Source of the DNA: Opitutus sp. GAS368
Lineage (GTDB): Bacteria > Verrucomicrobiota > Verrucomicrobiia > Opitutales > Opitutaceae
DNA: 64,000 nt
Direction of reading: 5' to 3'
Assembly (NCBI GenBank): GCA_945903465.1
Contig: CAMDOF010000005.1
Location: 1 to 64,000 of the forward strand
This document shows, one piece after another, positions 28,308 through 37,759 of the stretch. The translations under genes were made by a program, and so were the position numbers. Numbering within the stretch: position 1 is the first letter of the stretch; each line of letters begins with the position of its first letter. Under the pieces are notes generated by a model. The model saw only the letters and a list, made by a program, of their open reading frames with translations. It did no database searches and was not told the DNA's origin.

Positions 28308-29411
28308 ATGCAAAGCCCCGTTCAACCGCTCCGCGTGCTCCTGGCGGATCAGGTCGCCCAGGCGATCGAGCGCGAGATTCTGGCGCAACGCTGGCGGGAG
28401 TGGCTGCCGGGCGAACGCAATCTGCAAAAGGTGTTCAACGTCAGCCGGCAGACGGTGCGCGCCGCGCTGGCGCGGTTGGTGGCCCGGCGGACGCTCGAGG
28501 TGGAACCGTTTCAGGGCTATCGCATCCTGCGTCTGCGCCGCGCGAAATCAGGCGCAAGGCCGGTGCCGCCGCGCGAACTCGGGTTGATTTGTCCGGAGCC
28601 CGTGTATCGGATGCCGTCGCGCTTCATCCACGTCTTGGATCTTTTTCGCAGCCACTGCGCGGAGTCCGGGCTCAACCTGGAAGTGCTCGACGGGCACCAA
28701 TTTAAACGCACGGATCCGGGGCGGTTGATGCCGCGGGTGGTGCGGAGTCATCCGAAGGCGTGCTGGATTCTCGTGATGGCAAACCGTCGCATGCAGGAGT
28801 GGTTCGAGAAAAGCGGACAGCCGGTCGTGGTCTACGGGAATGTTTATGCCGACCTGTCACTGACGAGTGCGGGCATCGATTATCATGCGAGCATCCGGCA
28901 TGCGGCGTCGCTGCTGCTGGCCAAGGGCCATCGGCGCATTGCGTTTGTGGCCTACGATCTCAGTCGGGCCGGGGAGGGGGATAGCTGGCGCGGTTTTCAA
29001 GAGGCGTTTGCTTCGCACCGCGGAGACACCGCCGTGCCGGTGTTGCTGGAGCGGCCGGATGCGGACGCCGACGCGCTGTGCCGGCAGCTCGACGGCGTGC
29101 TGCGGTCTCCGCAACGGCCGACCGCGTTTGTGGTGAGCCACCCGCACCACTACGCCGCGGTGGCGACGCATCTGGTCAGCCGCGGGCTGCGCATCCCGGC
29201 GGATGTGTCGCTGATTTGTCGCAGCGAGGATCCGTTCATGCAATTTTTGAGGCCCACCCCGGCGTTTTATCGGGCCAACCTGGAGGTGGTCGCGCGACTG
29301 CTCTTCGAGCGGGTGCGGCATGCGATCGACGGCACCGCCAAGCCGGGAGACCAGCGTCTGCTCGTGCCGGAGCTGGTGCCCGGCGGTTCGGTCGCGCCGC
29401 CGCCGAAGTAG
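28308..29411 (+). CDS. transcriptional regulator, GntR-type HTH with LacI-type sugar-binding domain
   Basis: This 367-residue regulator has an N-terminal winged helix of GntR type at about residues 12-75 (LLADQVAQAIEREIL, LPGERNLQKVFNVSRQTVRA). A periplasmic-binding-protein fold of LacI/GalR type fills the rest (AASLLLAKGHRRIAFVAYD, AFVVSHPHHYAAVATHLVSRG, IPADVSLICRSEDP). The combination is that of AraR-like sugar-responsive repressors. The start at 28308 (ATG) is preferred over the TTG at 28278, which has no better ribosome site. It stands at the left border of the glycan island and is the best candidate to bind the five TGGTC-N9-GACC palindromes found there. No such site is seen in front of its own gene. 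Confidence 0.85.
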   Translation: MQSPVQPLRVLLADQVAQAIEREILAQRWREWLPGERNLQKVFNVSRQTVRAALARLVARRTLEVEPFQGYRILRLRRAKSGARPVPPRELGLICPEPVYRMPSRFIHVLDLFRSHCAESGLNLEVLDGHQFKRTDPGRLMPRVVRSHPKACWILVMANRRMQEWFEKSGQPVVVYGNVYADLSLTSAGIDYHASIRHAASLLLAKGHRRIAFVAYDLSRAGEGDSWRGFQEAFASHRGDTAVPVLLERPDADADALCRQLDGVLRSPQRPTAFVVSHPHHYAAVATHLVSRGLRIPADVSLICRSEDPFMQFLRPTPAFYRANLEVVARLLFERVRHAIDGTAKPGDQRLLVPELVPGGSVAPPPK

Positions 29412-29480
29412 GAGCCGATCGGCAAGTTCGCGAAGAGCGAGCGCCAGGGACTTGCCGCGAAGGCGATGCGGCGAAGTTCA

Positions 29481-29569
29481 GGGCGCATCCCAGTATTTTG
29501 CCGCGCGGAGCACAGACGTAGGCGCAGGCTCGTCGGCAAGCTGCGGACGAGCGTCCACGGCGCTACGGT
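29481..29569 (-). repeat. dispersed palindromic (REP-like) repeat, copy 1
   Basis: Read on the minus strand, this 89-base element matches the plus strand at 36301-36387 with many identities. Both contain GACGAGCCTnCGCCTACGTCT and a 7-bp inverted repeat (GCTCGTC / GACGAGC). It fills part of the 330-base gap between the regulator and the first propeller gene. An 8-bp AT-rich hairpin (GATTTCAT / ATGAAATC, 29631-29653) lies further along. Confidence 0.65.
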
Positions 29570-29741
29570 CGTGCCCGATCGCTCCGAGCAACTGCAAGAA
29601 ACTGCGACGCGCCCCGCAGCCATCCTTGGGGATTTCATCCATTGAATGAAATCGGACTGGCGGTTATCCCGCCTTGATTTTTGCCTGCACGTGCAGGTGG
29701 ACGTGGGCCCGCCGGAAACGAATCTCGAACAATTGGTGGCG

Positions 29742-31205
29742 CTATGATCCGAACCGAAACGAGTAGACCTTGGTCCGCGCGCCGCTGAGCACGACTTGTA
29801 CGTGGCGGCCCTGGAGCGACGTAAGATCGCGACGGCCCTGCCACGAGGTTACCGCGCCGGTGGCGTTGAGTTGCAGCGGATCGCAGTCGGCGGCGGAGAA
29901 CCCTGCGAGATCGCGGCCGCTGACCGGATCGCGTAACGCCACGCGCAGCTCGCCGAGCGCACCGGTGTCGAGGTTGAGGCGCAGCGTCGATCCATTGACC
30001 ATGACCGGCGCCGTCGTGGCCTGGCCGCCGGCGGGGGAGAAATCCAGCGACACAAAACCGTCGACGCGTTGCACGTGGCGAAAAATCACGCCGTCTGATT
30101 CCTTCTGGCGCCCGATGGTGTCGCCGTGCGTCGTGCGGAAGCCGGTGCCGAACTGCCAGATTTCGTCGCCGCGGACCACCATGCCCGCACCGATGTAGAC
30201 CATGTTCCCGCTCTCCGAACCGGCGAGACCGGGGCGAAGGTAGGGCTCGCGTGAATACCGCTGCCACGCGACCCCGTCGCGGCTCGCGATGAACTGCGAC
30301 TCGGTGCGGCCGTCGTTGCGCACCCTCGATTTGTGGTCGTGGCGATAGATCGAGGGGAAACCGACATACCACTCGGGGGCGAGCGGGTAGCGCTGGATGG
30401 CGTTTGTATAGACATCGGTGAGATCGGGGTCGCGCTCGTCGCAGGCGAACACCGTCGGGGCCTCGTCCACGATGAACGGGTCGCGCGTCGGTTCATTTTT
30501 CTGCGCTCCCGCACCCGAGGGTTTGATCGGCAGAGGGCGGTCGAGGCGGTCGGTCTCCAGTCGGACCAACCTTCGCCAATGCTCCTTCGGATCCTCGCGA
30601 TGCCAGCTCCGGAAAAACAAGACGTAACGGCCGAGTTGATCGTCCCACAGCGTGACGTTTTGCGAGTCGGCCTCGAATGGCAGCAGCGGCGCGGAATCGC
30701 GCCGCCACAAAAGCCCATCGGGCGACGTGAAGCGATAAATGCCTCCGCCCTTGAAGACCGTCGTCACATAGACGTAGCGCTCGGCCTCGGTGCGCGCGTG
30801 TGGGTCGCGGAAGACATTGCCTTCGATGCTGGAGACGCCGACGAGATTGTTGGCTTTGCTGCCTGCGCGTTCGGCCACGCCGAGGTTCGGTTTTTCCCAA
30901 TGCACGCCGTCGGTCGACTCGGCGTAGGCCAGATGGACAATCTTCGTGGATTCACGCGTGTTATACCACATCCGCAGTTTCCCGCCGTCGTCGATCACGG
31001 AGAGATAAAACGTGATCATGAAACTTTCCCACGGACGGTCGCGGCGGATCACGATTTCGCTGCGCTGCGGCGGATTGACGGTGAGAGTGGTGCCGGCCGA
31101 CGCGGTGACGAACGCGGGATCGAGGAACAGGTGGCGCGTCTGAGCGGGGAGGACGCTGGCGAGCGTGAGAGTGAGTGCGGCGCCGATCGCCGTGAAGGTA
31201 TGCAT
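29742..31205 (-). CDS. secreted five-bladed beta-propeller protein, glycoside-hydrolase-like (island family, member 1)
   Basis: This 487-residue protein has a signal peptide ending near VLPAQT. The propeller region (residues about 25-370) has blade motifs such as FYLSVIDDGGKLRMWYNTR, AYAESTDGVHWEKPNLGV and YRFTSPDGLLWRR, and the family core DVYTNAIQRYPLAPEWYVGF. A C-terminal beta-sandwich (LRLNLDTGALGELRV to KVYSFRFGS) is shared by all island members. The fold resembles GH32/GH43/GH117-type propellers, but I do not recognise a described GH family or its catalytic triad. It follows a TBDR gene after 97 bases on the same strand, so import and processing are probably coupled. Confidence 0.8.
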   Translation of the reverse strand: MHTFTAIGAALTLTLASVLPAQTRHLFLDPAFVTASAGTTLTVNPPQRSEIVIRRDRPWESFMITFYLSVIDDGGKLRMWYNTRESTKIVHLAYAESTDGVHWEKPNLGVAERAGSKANNLVGVSSIEGNVFRDPHARTEAERYVYVTTVFKGGGIYRFTSPDGLLWRRDSAPLLPFEADSQNVTLWDDQLGRYVLFFRSWHREDPKEHWRRLVRLETDRLDRPLPIKPSGAGAQKNEPTRDPFIVDEAPTVFACDERDPDLTDVYTNAIQRYPLAPEWYVGFPSIYRHDHKSRVRNDGRTESQFIASRDGVAWQRYSREPYLRPGLAGSESGNMVYIGAGMVVRGDEIWQFGTGFRTTHGDTIGRQKESDGVIFRHVQRVDGFVSLDFSPAGGQATTAPVMVNGSTLRLNLDTGALGELRVALRDPVSGRDLAGFSAADCDPLQLNATGAVTSWQGRRDLTSLQGRHVQVVLSGARTKVYSFRFGS

Positions 31206-31302
31206 AGGAGGTGACGCTGGGCGGCCGGCGGCAGGCGTAATTTCACTCAGCAGGTGAAAGGTGATTCTTCGTGGGTATTCAGAGGCATGTGACCAAGTGA
31301 TG

Positions 31303-34284
31303 TTAGAACCGGCCGCGGACGCCGAAGTTCAGGAGCATGCCTTTCTCCGAGTAGGTCTGGAGGTGATGCGGCACGCCGTAGTAGAGACGTTGCGGTTGGT
31401 TGAGCAGGTTGTAGGCGTCGGCGTAGAACTCGACCGACGGGCGCAGCGCGTAGCTTACGCTGAGCGTCGTGTTGCGGAACGCTTTTTTGTAGAGGAGGCG
31501 GGTGGCGTTGGTGGAATAGGTGAACAGATATTCGCTGGTGTGGTTTACCAGGAGGTTGGTGCGGAAGCGTCCAAACGAATGGCGCACGCCGGCATTCCAC
31601 GAGGTCGGCACAAATTCGGCGAGTGAACTGACCGCCTGCCGGACGCCGGTGCCGTAGTCGCCGGCCGTGTTGAGCCGGGTGAAATTTCCGAAGACGCCGA
31701 AGGCGCGCACCCACTTGGGACCGAAGGCGAGTTGCTGCTGGAAATTCAGTTCGAGACCACGGACCCGCGCCTTGCCGCCGTTGAGCGACGTGTTGATCGT
31801 GTAACCGGGGTACTGGCCGTTGAAACCGTTGTCGTTGCCGGTGCCGATCACGCCGTTGGTGCTGCTGAAAATGAAATTCTCCAGATCCTTTTGAAACACG
31901 CCAACCGAGATGAGACCGGTTTGCTTCATGTAGTATTCGAGACTGAAGTCCCCGTTGTCGGCGGTCTGCGGCACGAGGCCGGGGTTGCTCATCGTGACGG
32001 TCCGCGCCGTGTCGTTGGCGGACTCAGTCGGGATCAGGTTGTTGAAATTGGGACGGGCGATGCCGGTCGAGTAACTCGCCCGCGCGAGGAGCCGCGGTTG
32101 AATCGCGTAGGTGAGATGCAGGCTCGGCATCGTATTGGAATAGGCGCTGTCGCGTTGACGGCTGCTGTATTCGGTCGCCGCGCGCAGCACGGGGTTGGTG
32201 ATGGTCGCGAGCGTGCGGGCGATGACCCACGCCTTGGCGTCCAGGGCGGTATGTTCGATCCGGGCGCCGCCCAACACGGTGAGCGGGCCGGCGCGCAGGT
32301 GGCCAAGGAGGTAGCCGGCGGCGATGTCTTCGGAAACGCGATTGGTGCCGGCGAATTTCTGGCTTTCGCGAAAATAGACATCCTCGACCCAGCGGGCGGG
32401 CTGGTCCTTGACGCTCTGGCCCGCCGACCCGATGTGGACGAAGGGCAGGTTGCCCAGGCCGAAGGCACTGCTGCGCACGAGCGAAGGATCGGCGAACGGC
32501 GTGAGGGTGTCGTCGGCGTTGCCCACGACGCCATCCGGCCCGGCGTAGGTGTAGCGCGTGTTGTTCCAGGTGGTGCTGATGGAGTCCTGCCGCCGGTAGG
32601 TGACTCCAGATTTCAAATACGTCGACGCCCGGGTGGGCAGTTCGTAACGGGCGTCGAGCTTGGCGGCGTATACGTGCGCGGCGCGGCGACCGCCGGTCTG
32701 GGTCAGAACGCTGGTCCGGTAGTTGTTGAGATCGTAGACGTTCGGGCCGCCGGTCTGGGTGAACTTGGGAAATTCAAGGGAGTGTGAGGAGTCGAGCACC
32801 CAGCCCACGCCGGCGATGGTGCTGGTGAGACTGCCGCCGGCCCGGTTTTTCGTGTCCTGGCCGCTGGTCTGATCGAGCACGCCGATGGCGAGGTTAAAGT
32901 CGGTGTTGATCTGCAGCCGGTCGCGCTTGTACTCGCCGACGAACTGGATGGTGCGCTGCCGTTGAAGCTGACCGATGCTGTTCGCCAGCATCTGGAATTG
33001 GGAGGCGGCGATCGCCCGCGCCTCGGTGCGCGTATCGGTGTAGTTGGGCAGAATCGCGCCCGTGCCGGTCGGAGCGCCGGCCGAGTCGAGGGTCGCCACG
33101 GTCTGGGCGGTAAGCGCGCGGGACTCGTTGTATTGATGGCCGCCGAACGCGGAGTAGTCGTTGACCGTACCGCGCAGGCTGAGGCGGGTGTATTCGTTCC
33201 ACTGAAAGTCGACGCGTCCGCTGATGGTCTCGAGGTGGCGGTTGAAGAAGTAGTCGGCCGCCTGGTAACTCCACATGTAGGCCGGGCTGGCGTTGGTGGA
33301 CTGGTAGTCGCGGATGGTGCGGACGTAATCGCCGACGCTTTCGAAATAGGTGGCGTTGAGGCTGACGCCGAGGTTCCGCTCACCGCCGAGGATGCTGAAG
33401 ACGCCCTGGTAACCGACCGCCAGATCTGGGTGAATGGGACGCTCGCGGCGCATTGGATTGTGCGGGGCGAAGGGGGGCGCCCAGCGTGCGCCGAAGCGGT
33501 AGTTGAATTCCTGTCCGCGCGTCGTGTTCAGCGGCGACTTTGTCTTCATGTTGAGCGTGCCCCCGATGGACGACGCGTCCATGTCGGGCGTGATGCCCTT
33601 CACGACCTCGAATTCCTCGAATTGCGCGGTGACGTTGGTCGTGAAGCGCACCTGGCGGGTGGCGTTGCTGGCGACCGGGGCGAGAATTCCGCCGTCCATG
33701 GTGACCGAGTTGAGGCTCGAGGCGATGCCGCGCACCGCGACCGCGCTCACCTCGTTATCCTCGGTGACGGTGGCGGTCACGCCCGGCAGCCGCATGAAGA
33801 CCTCGCCGGGATTCTGGTTGGCCAGGCTGCCGAACGCATCGGTGGCCGCGGCGGAAATGGCGTTGGCCGCGTTGCGCTGGCGGGTGATGGCGGCGGCGTG
33901 TCCGCTCGCCTCGGCCGTGACCTGAAAGGTCTCGAGGCGGAGAATTTCGGAGCGCAATTGAAAGTCCGCGCGCGCCGTGCCGCCCGCGGTGGCCCGAACC
34001 GTGAGGCTTTCGGAGTCGAGGCCGGTATACGTGACGACGAGGTTGAGTTCGCCGGCGGGCAGGTTGCCGAGATCGAAACGGCCGAACTCGTCGGTGGCGG
34101 CGGTGCGGGCGAGCGACGCAATTTCGATCGCGGCACCCTTGAGGAAGGAGCCGGTGACGGCATTGCGCACCGTGCCGGTAACCCGGGCGGAGTCATCGGC
34201 GGTAGCGGACCGGGCGAAGATTGTGCAGAAGGTGGCGAAGGCGATTAGGAGATGACGCGGCGAAACGATGAGGTGATTTGGCAT
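31303..34284 (-). CDS. TonB-dependent receptor with carboxypeptidase-regulatory-like domain
   Basis: This 993-residue outer-membrane protein has a signal peptide (HLLIAFATFCTIFARSATA) and a regulatory beta-sandwich at about 33-110 (VTGTVRNAVTGSFLKGAAIE). The plug domain carries VFMRLPGVTATVTEDNEVSA and GISPDMDASSIGGTLN-like segments. The barrel ends LLNFGVRGRF with a terminal Phe. It is the first gene of a minus-strand operon with propeller member 1 and is divergent from propeller member 2. A TGGTC-N9-GACC site is centred 95 bases upstream of its start codon. Import of an oligosaccharide or glycoside is inferred. Confidence 0.92.
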   Translation of the reverse strand: MPNHLIVSPRHLLIAFATFCTIFARSATADDSARVTGTVRNAVTGSFLKGAAIEIASLARTAATDEFGRFDLGNLPAGELNLVVTYTGLDSESLTVRATAGGTARADFQLRSEILRLETFQVTAEASGHAAAITRQRNAANAISAAATDAFGSLANQNPGEVFMRLPGVTATVTEDNEVSAVAVRGIASSLNSVTMDGGILAPVASNATRQVRFTTNVTAQFEEFEVVKGITPDMDASSIGGTLNMKTKSPLNTTRGQEFNYRFGARWAPPFAPHNPMRRERPIHPDLAVGYQGVFSILGGERNLGVSLNATYFESVGDYVRTIRDYQSTNASPAYMWSYQAADYFFNRHLETISGRVDFQWNEYTRLSLRGTVNDYSAFGGHQYNESRALTAQTVATLDSAGAPTGTGAILPNYTDTRTEARAIAASQFQMLANSIGQLQRQRTIQFVGEYKRDRLQINTDFNLAIGVLDQTSGQDTKNRAGGSLTSTIAGVGWVLDSSHSLEFPKFTQTGGPNVYDLNNYRTSVLTQTGGRRAAHVYAAKLDARYELPTRASTYLKSGVTYRRQDSISTTWNNTRYTYAGPDGVVGNADDTLTPFADPSLVRSSAFGLGNLPFVHIGSAGQSVKDQPARWVEDVYFRESQKFAGTNRVSEDIAAGYLLGHLRAGPLTVLGGARIEHTALDAKAWVIARTLATITNPVLRAATEYSSRQRDSAYSNTMPSLHLTYAIQPRLLARASYSTGIARPNFNNLIPTESANDTARTVTMSNPGLVPQTADNGDFSLEYYMKQTGLISVGVFQKDLENFIFSSTNGVIGTGNDNGFNGQYPGYTINTSLNGGKARVRGLELNFQQQLAFGPKWVRAFGVFGNFTRLNTAGDYGTGVRQAVSSLAEFVPTSWNAGVRHSFGRFRTNLLVNHTSEYLFTYSTNATRLLYKKAFRNTTLSVSYALRPSVEFYADAYNLLNQPQRLYYGVPHHLQTYSEKGMLLNFGVRGRF

Positions 34285-34369
34285 GGCAGGTTCGATGAGG
34301 TGGAGTTCCGCTGAACGGTTGCGCCGCGATAGCTAAGAGTGGAAACACGGGCCTGAAATCCCCGAATTG

Positions 34370-34388
34370 TGGTCCTGTGAGCAGACCG
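34370..34388. promoter_or_regulatory. predicted operator site 1, TGGTC-N9-GACC
   Basis: TGGTCCTGTGAGCAGACCG lies in the divergent region between the TBDR gene (-) and the propeller gene (+). It is one of five sites with the same half-sites and the same 9-base spacer. Confidence 0.7.
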
Positions 34389-34619
34389 GCCGGAAATGGC
34401 CTTGTTTTCTGGTTTTGTCCTTCATCCTAGGCAGTGAGATCCGTTTTGCGTCCGTGGGACGATGGCGTGTGCTGCTCGATTCATCGGAACTGTTCCGGGG
34501 GGGGGCCGCGTGCGACGTCACCGGTGCGAGGAGAAAACAGGTTGAACCGATTCAATTGTCGTGAAATCCCCTTGTGCGCCGCTGGTGGGAATATCGCTAG
34601 CGATGAAACTCCGGCTCCT

Positions 34620-36182
34620 GTGAACCCAAACCACTCCGACTGCTTCCGAACTCTTTTTCAACTGGTGCTGCTCCTTGCGGTGCCCTGCGGCGGCGCGCAG
34701 ACGAAGATTATCCTACCCGATCTTCCGTGCGGCGCGGTAGAGGGCGAGGCCGTTTTGTTCGCCTTTGATTCGACGGCGTTTCCCTTTCAGTCGCGCGTGC
34801 AAACCCGGCTCATCCCGGGCCGCTTTCACTCGGTGGTGCTGCCGCACGGGCCGCCCGGATCGCCCGACGAATTCCTGCGCTTCTATGGCACGGTCATTCG
34901 CGTCGAGGGCATTTTTCACATGTGGTATTTCGGCAACCACGGTCCCGAGCCGGCGACGATCGGCTACGGCCAGGGCAGCCACCCGGGAAAGGCGTTTTGC
35001 TATGCGCGCAGCACGGATGGCATTCATTGGGAAAAACCAAATTTGGGCTTGGTCGAATTCAACGGATCGAAGGCGAACAATCTGGTGCTGTTCCCCGAAC
35101 CCGCGCCGCGGCCGGCCGCCGCCGTGCTTTTCGATCCCGAGGATCCGAGACCGGAACGAAGGTTCAAGCTCGCCTACGAGGCGGACAACAAGGGCACCGC
35201 GCGACTCTGCGTGGCTTTCAGTCCCGACGGACTGCGGTGGACATTGTCGCCACTCAATCCGGTGGGCCCTTTTTTTGAGATGGCCGGCATCGCCAAAGTG
35301 AGGGGGAAATATTATATCAACGGTCAGGACGCGACCCGCGCGCACCAGGCTTTTGCCTCCCGCCAGCTGGCGACGTTTGTCTCCGCGGATTTTGAGCATT
35401 GGTCGCCGTGCGCGGCGGTCGGGCTGGATCGTTCCAGCGATCTCAACGGGCCTTCGATCGAACACGAATGGAACATCCGGGAGGAGGTTCACCTCGGCGC
35501 GGCGTTGTGGAATCGGGGCAGCGTTCTCCTGGGGATTTACGGCCAGTGGCATGGCAACCCGGTGGGCGATCGGCGATACACCTCAATTGATTTGGGGCTG
35601 ACCGTCACCCACGACGCGATCCATCACCGGGAGCCGATCCCGGGCTTCAAGCTCATCCCGGCTCGTGAACAGCCGGGGAGCCCCGCCGCGGACATGCCGG
35701 CGCTGATGCAGGGCCAGGGATTTGAGAACGTCGGGGACAAGACGTATTACTGGTATTCGCTGTGGAAGGGAAACGAAGGGACGGGCGTGAGGCTGGTGAC
35801 GTGGGATCGCGATCGGCTCGGGATGCTCAAGCCGATCTATCCGTCAGGGGTGAGTGGGAATCCAACGGCTGTCAACTATTGCCAGGCGGTGAGCTGTGCG
35901 GTGAAGGTGTCGGCCGGCGGCAAGGCGAAAATGTTCGTGAACGCGTCCGGTCTGGGCGCTCACTCCCGTTTGCGGATCGCGCTGCTCGATGCCGCGTTTC
36001 AGCCGATTCCGGGTTACCACGCAATCATCGCCGCGGACGGGTTGCGGTCGCCGGTGAATTGGGAAAACCGCGAACTGTTCGGGGCGAGCCTGGGCGAATG
36101 CTATGTGCAGGTCGGGTTTGAAGGCGTGCGACCGGAGGACGCGAATTTCCACGCGCTCTACCTTGAACCGGTGGCGCCGTAA
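34620..36182 (+). CDS. secreted beta-propeller protein (island family, member 2, divergent)
   Basis: I place the start at the GTG at 34620. It yields a signal peptide (CFRTLFQLVLLLAVPCGGAQ), whereas the 62 residues before it in the track ORF are not protein-like. The 520-residue protein has propeller motifs close to member 1 (GIFHMWYFGNHG, CYARSTDGIHWEKPNLGLVE, NGSKANNLVLF) and an equivalent C-terminal sandwich (SRLRIALLDAAFQPIPGYHA). It lacks the DVYTNAIQ block, so it is a distinct branch. Other features include RHSIEHEWNIREEVHLGAALW-like acidic residues that could be catalytic. It is divergent from the TBDR operon and shares operator site 1 with it. Confidence 0.78.
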   Translation: MNPNHSDCFRTLFQLVLLLAVPCGGAQTKIILPDLPCGAVEGEAVLFAFDSTAFPFQSRVQTRLIPGRFHSVVLPHGPPGSPDEFLRFYGTVIRVEGIFHMWYFGNHGPEPATIGYGQGSHPGKAFCYARSTDGIHWEKPNLGLVEFNGSKANNLVLFPEPAPRPAAAVLFDPEDPRPERRFKLAYEADNKGTARLCVAFSPDGLRWTLSPLNPVGPFFEMAGIAKVRGKYYINGQDATRAHQAFASRQLATFVSADFEHWSPCAAVGLDRSSDLNGPSIEHEWNIREEVHLGAALWNRGSVLLGIYGQWHGNPVGDRRYTSIDLGLTVTHDAIHHREPIPGFKLIPAREQPGSPAADMPALMQGQGFENVGDKTYYWYSLWKGNEGTGVRLVTWDRDRLGMLKPIYPSGVSGNPTAVNYCQAVSCAVKVSAGGKAKMFVNASGLGAHSRLRIALLDAAFQPIPGYHAIIAADGLRSPVNWENRELFGASLGECYVQVGFEGVRPEDANFHALYLEPVAP

Positions 36183-36300
36183 GTTCGGGCGACGCTGGGT
36201 TACCCGGTTCGCATTGCTTGTTACGCTGCGAGGAGCCCCAAGGGAAGCTCCAGAGCGCATCTCAGTTTCTGGCCGTTACCCGGTGCGACGGGGCGCGGAC

Positions 36301-36387
36301 GTGGCGCCGCCGGCGTTCGTCCGCACGTTGCAGACGAGCCTTCGCCTACGTCTACACTCCGCTTTGCAATACCCGGGTGACGCGTCC
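36301..36387 (+). repeat. dispersed palindromic (REP-like) repeat, copy 2
   Basis: This element is the inverted counterpart of 29481-29569 and contains GACGAGCCTTCGCCTACGTC with the same hairpin core. Sequence at 36250-36280 (GAGCGCATCTCAG) resembles the other end of copy 1 in the opposite sense, so the whole element may be a longer imperfect palindrome. Its right edge meets the stop codon of the truncated propeller gene. Confidence 0.65.
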
Positions 36388-36388
36388 T

Positions 36389-37728
36389 TCAGGCCACGGT
36401 TCGATTTTCGAGTTCCCTGCCATTCGACGGGTCGAGGAGCGCCACCCGCAACTCGCCGAGCGCGCCGGTGTCGAGATTCAGGCGCAGTGTCGATCCGTTG
36501 ACGACGACCGGCGCCGTGGGGGCCCGGCCACCGGCAGAGGAGAAATCGAGCGACACAAAACCGTCGACGCGTTGCACGTGACGGAAAATAGTGCCGTCGC
36601 CCCGTTGCTCGCGGCCGGGGACATCGCCATGGGTGGTACGGTAGCCGGTGCCGTATTGCCAGATCTCATCACCCCGCACCACGAGGCCGGCCGCGATGCA
36701 GAGCATGCTGCCGCTCTCCGAACCGGCGAGGCCCGGCTTCAGGTACGGCTCGCGGTTGTAGCGCTCCCACTTCTTCCCGTCGCGGCAGCCGACGAACTGG
36801 ATCTCGGTCCAGCCGTCGCTGTGGTTGTGCGGCGAGTTGAGCAGATGGCGGAAGAAGGCCGGAAAGCCGACATACCAGCTCGGATCGAGTGGATAGGGCT
36901 GGATGGCATTCGTATAAATGTCCGTGTCCGGCGGATCCTGTTGATCGCAGACCAGAGCGTCGGGCAATTCGTCAAACACGAACGGATCGCGAGTCGTGTC
37001 TGTTGGCCGCGACTGGTCGCGTGGGCGCGAAGGAACGATCCCGCTGGAATGGTCGAGGCGCTCGGCTCGAAGCGGACAACTTTGCGGTTCGCACCAACGG
37101 GCTGTTTCGCCAGGTTCCAGCCGCGGAGGTAGGCGACGTATTTGCCGAGGCGCGAGTCCCAGAACGTGATTTTCTGCGAGTCGGCCTCGAACGGCAACAG
37201 CGGTGCTTTGTCGCGCTTCCACGTGTAGCCTTCGGGGGAGGTGAAGCGGAAGATGCCGCCACCCTTCCCGACGGAGCTGACATACACGTATCGCTCCTGT
37301 GGATTCGCCGCATGCTCGTCGCGGAAAACCGTGCCTTCGAGATTGCGGACGCCGAGGAGGTTGTGGGCGCGGCTGCCGTGATAATCGACCACGCCGAGAT
37401 CGGGCTTCACCCAGTTCACCCCGTCAGCCGACTCTGCGTAGGCGAGGCTGCCCTTCTTTTCCTTGTCCCGATAGACATACCACATCCGGATCTTCCCGCC
37501 GTCATCGATCACGGAAAGGTAGAAAGTGATCATGAATTGTTCCCATGGCTTGTCCGCGCGAATGACGATCTCGGAGGATTTGGGCGGGTTGACCACGAGC
37601 GCCGCACACTGCGCCTCGCGCACGAACTCGTGATCGAGGAACCGGTGGCGCGTCGGGCCCGCCGCGGGCGCGCCCGCCAACGAACCGGCGAATGCAAGCC
37701 AGCCCAAGGCGATGAGCAGTGGTTTCAT
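36389..37728 (-). pseudogene. beta-propeller family pseudogene (island family, member 3)
   Basis: The gene starts at MKPLLIALGWLAFAGSLAG (37728) and follows member 1 closely through KVVRFEPSAS. Then the frame changes near 37000-37060, and the family core continues in another frame (DPFVFDELPDALVCDQQ, DIYTNAIQPYPLDPSWYVGF, FRHVQRVDGFVSLDF). The second lesion is a C-terminal truncation. The sequence ends LLDPSNGRELENRTVA, whereas paralogues go on for about 50 residues to YSFRF. The truncation point coincides with the edge of the REP-like repeat at 36301-36387. It is last in the operon of TBDR 41561-44665, 31 bases after member 4. Confidence 0.85.
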
Positions 37729-37759
37729 CGAGGGGATCGTAAATTCGATGGCTCGTTGT

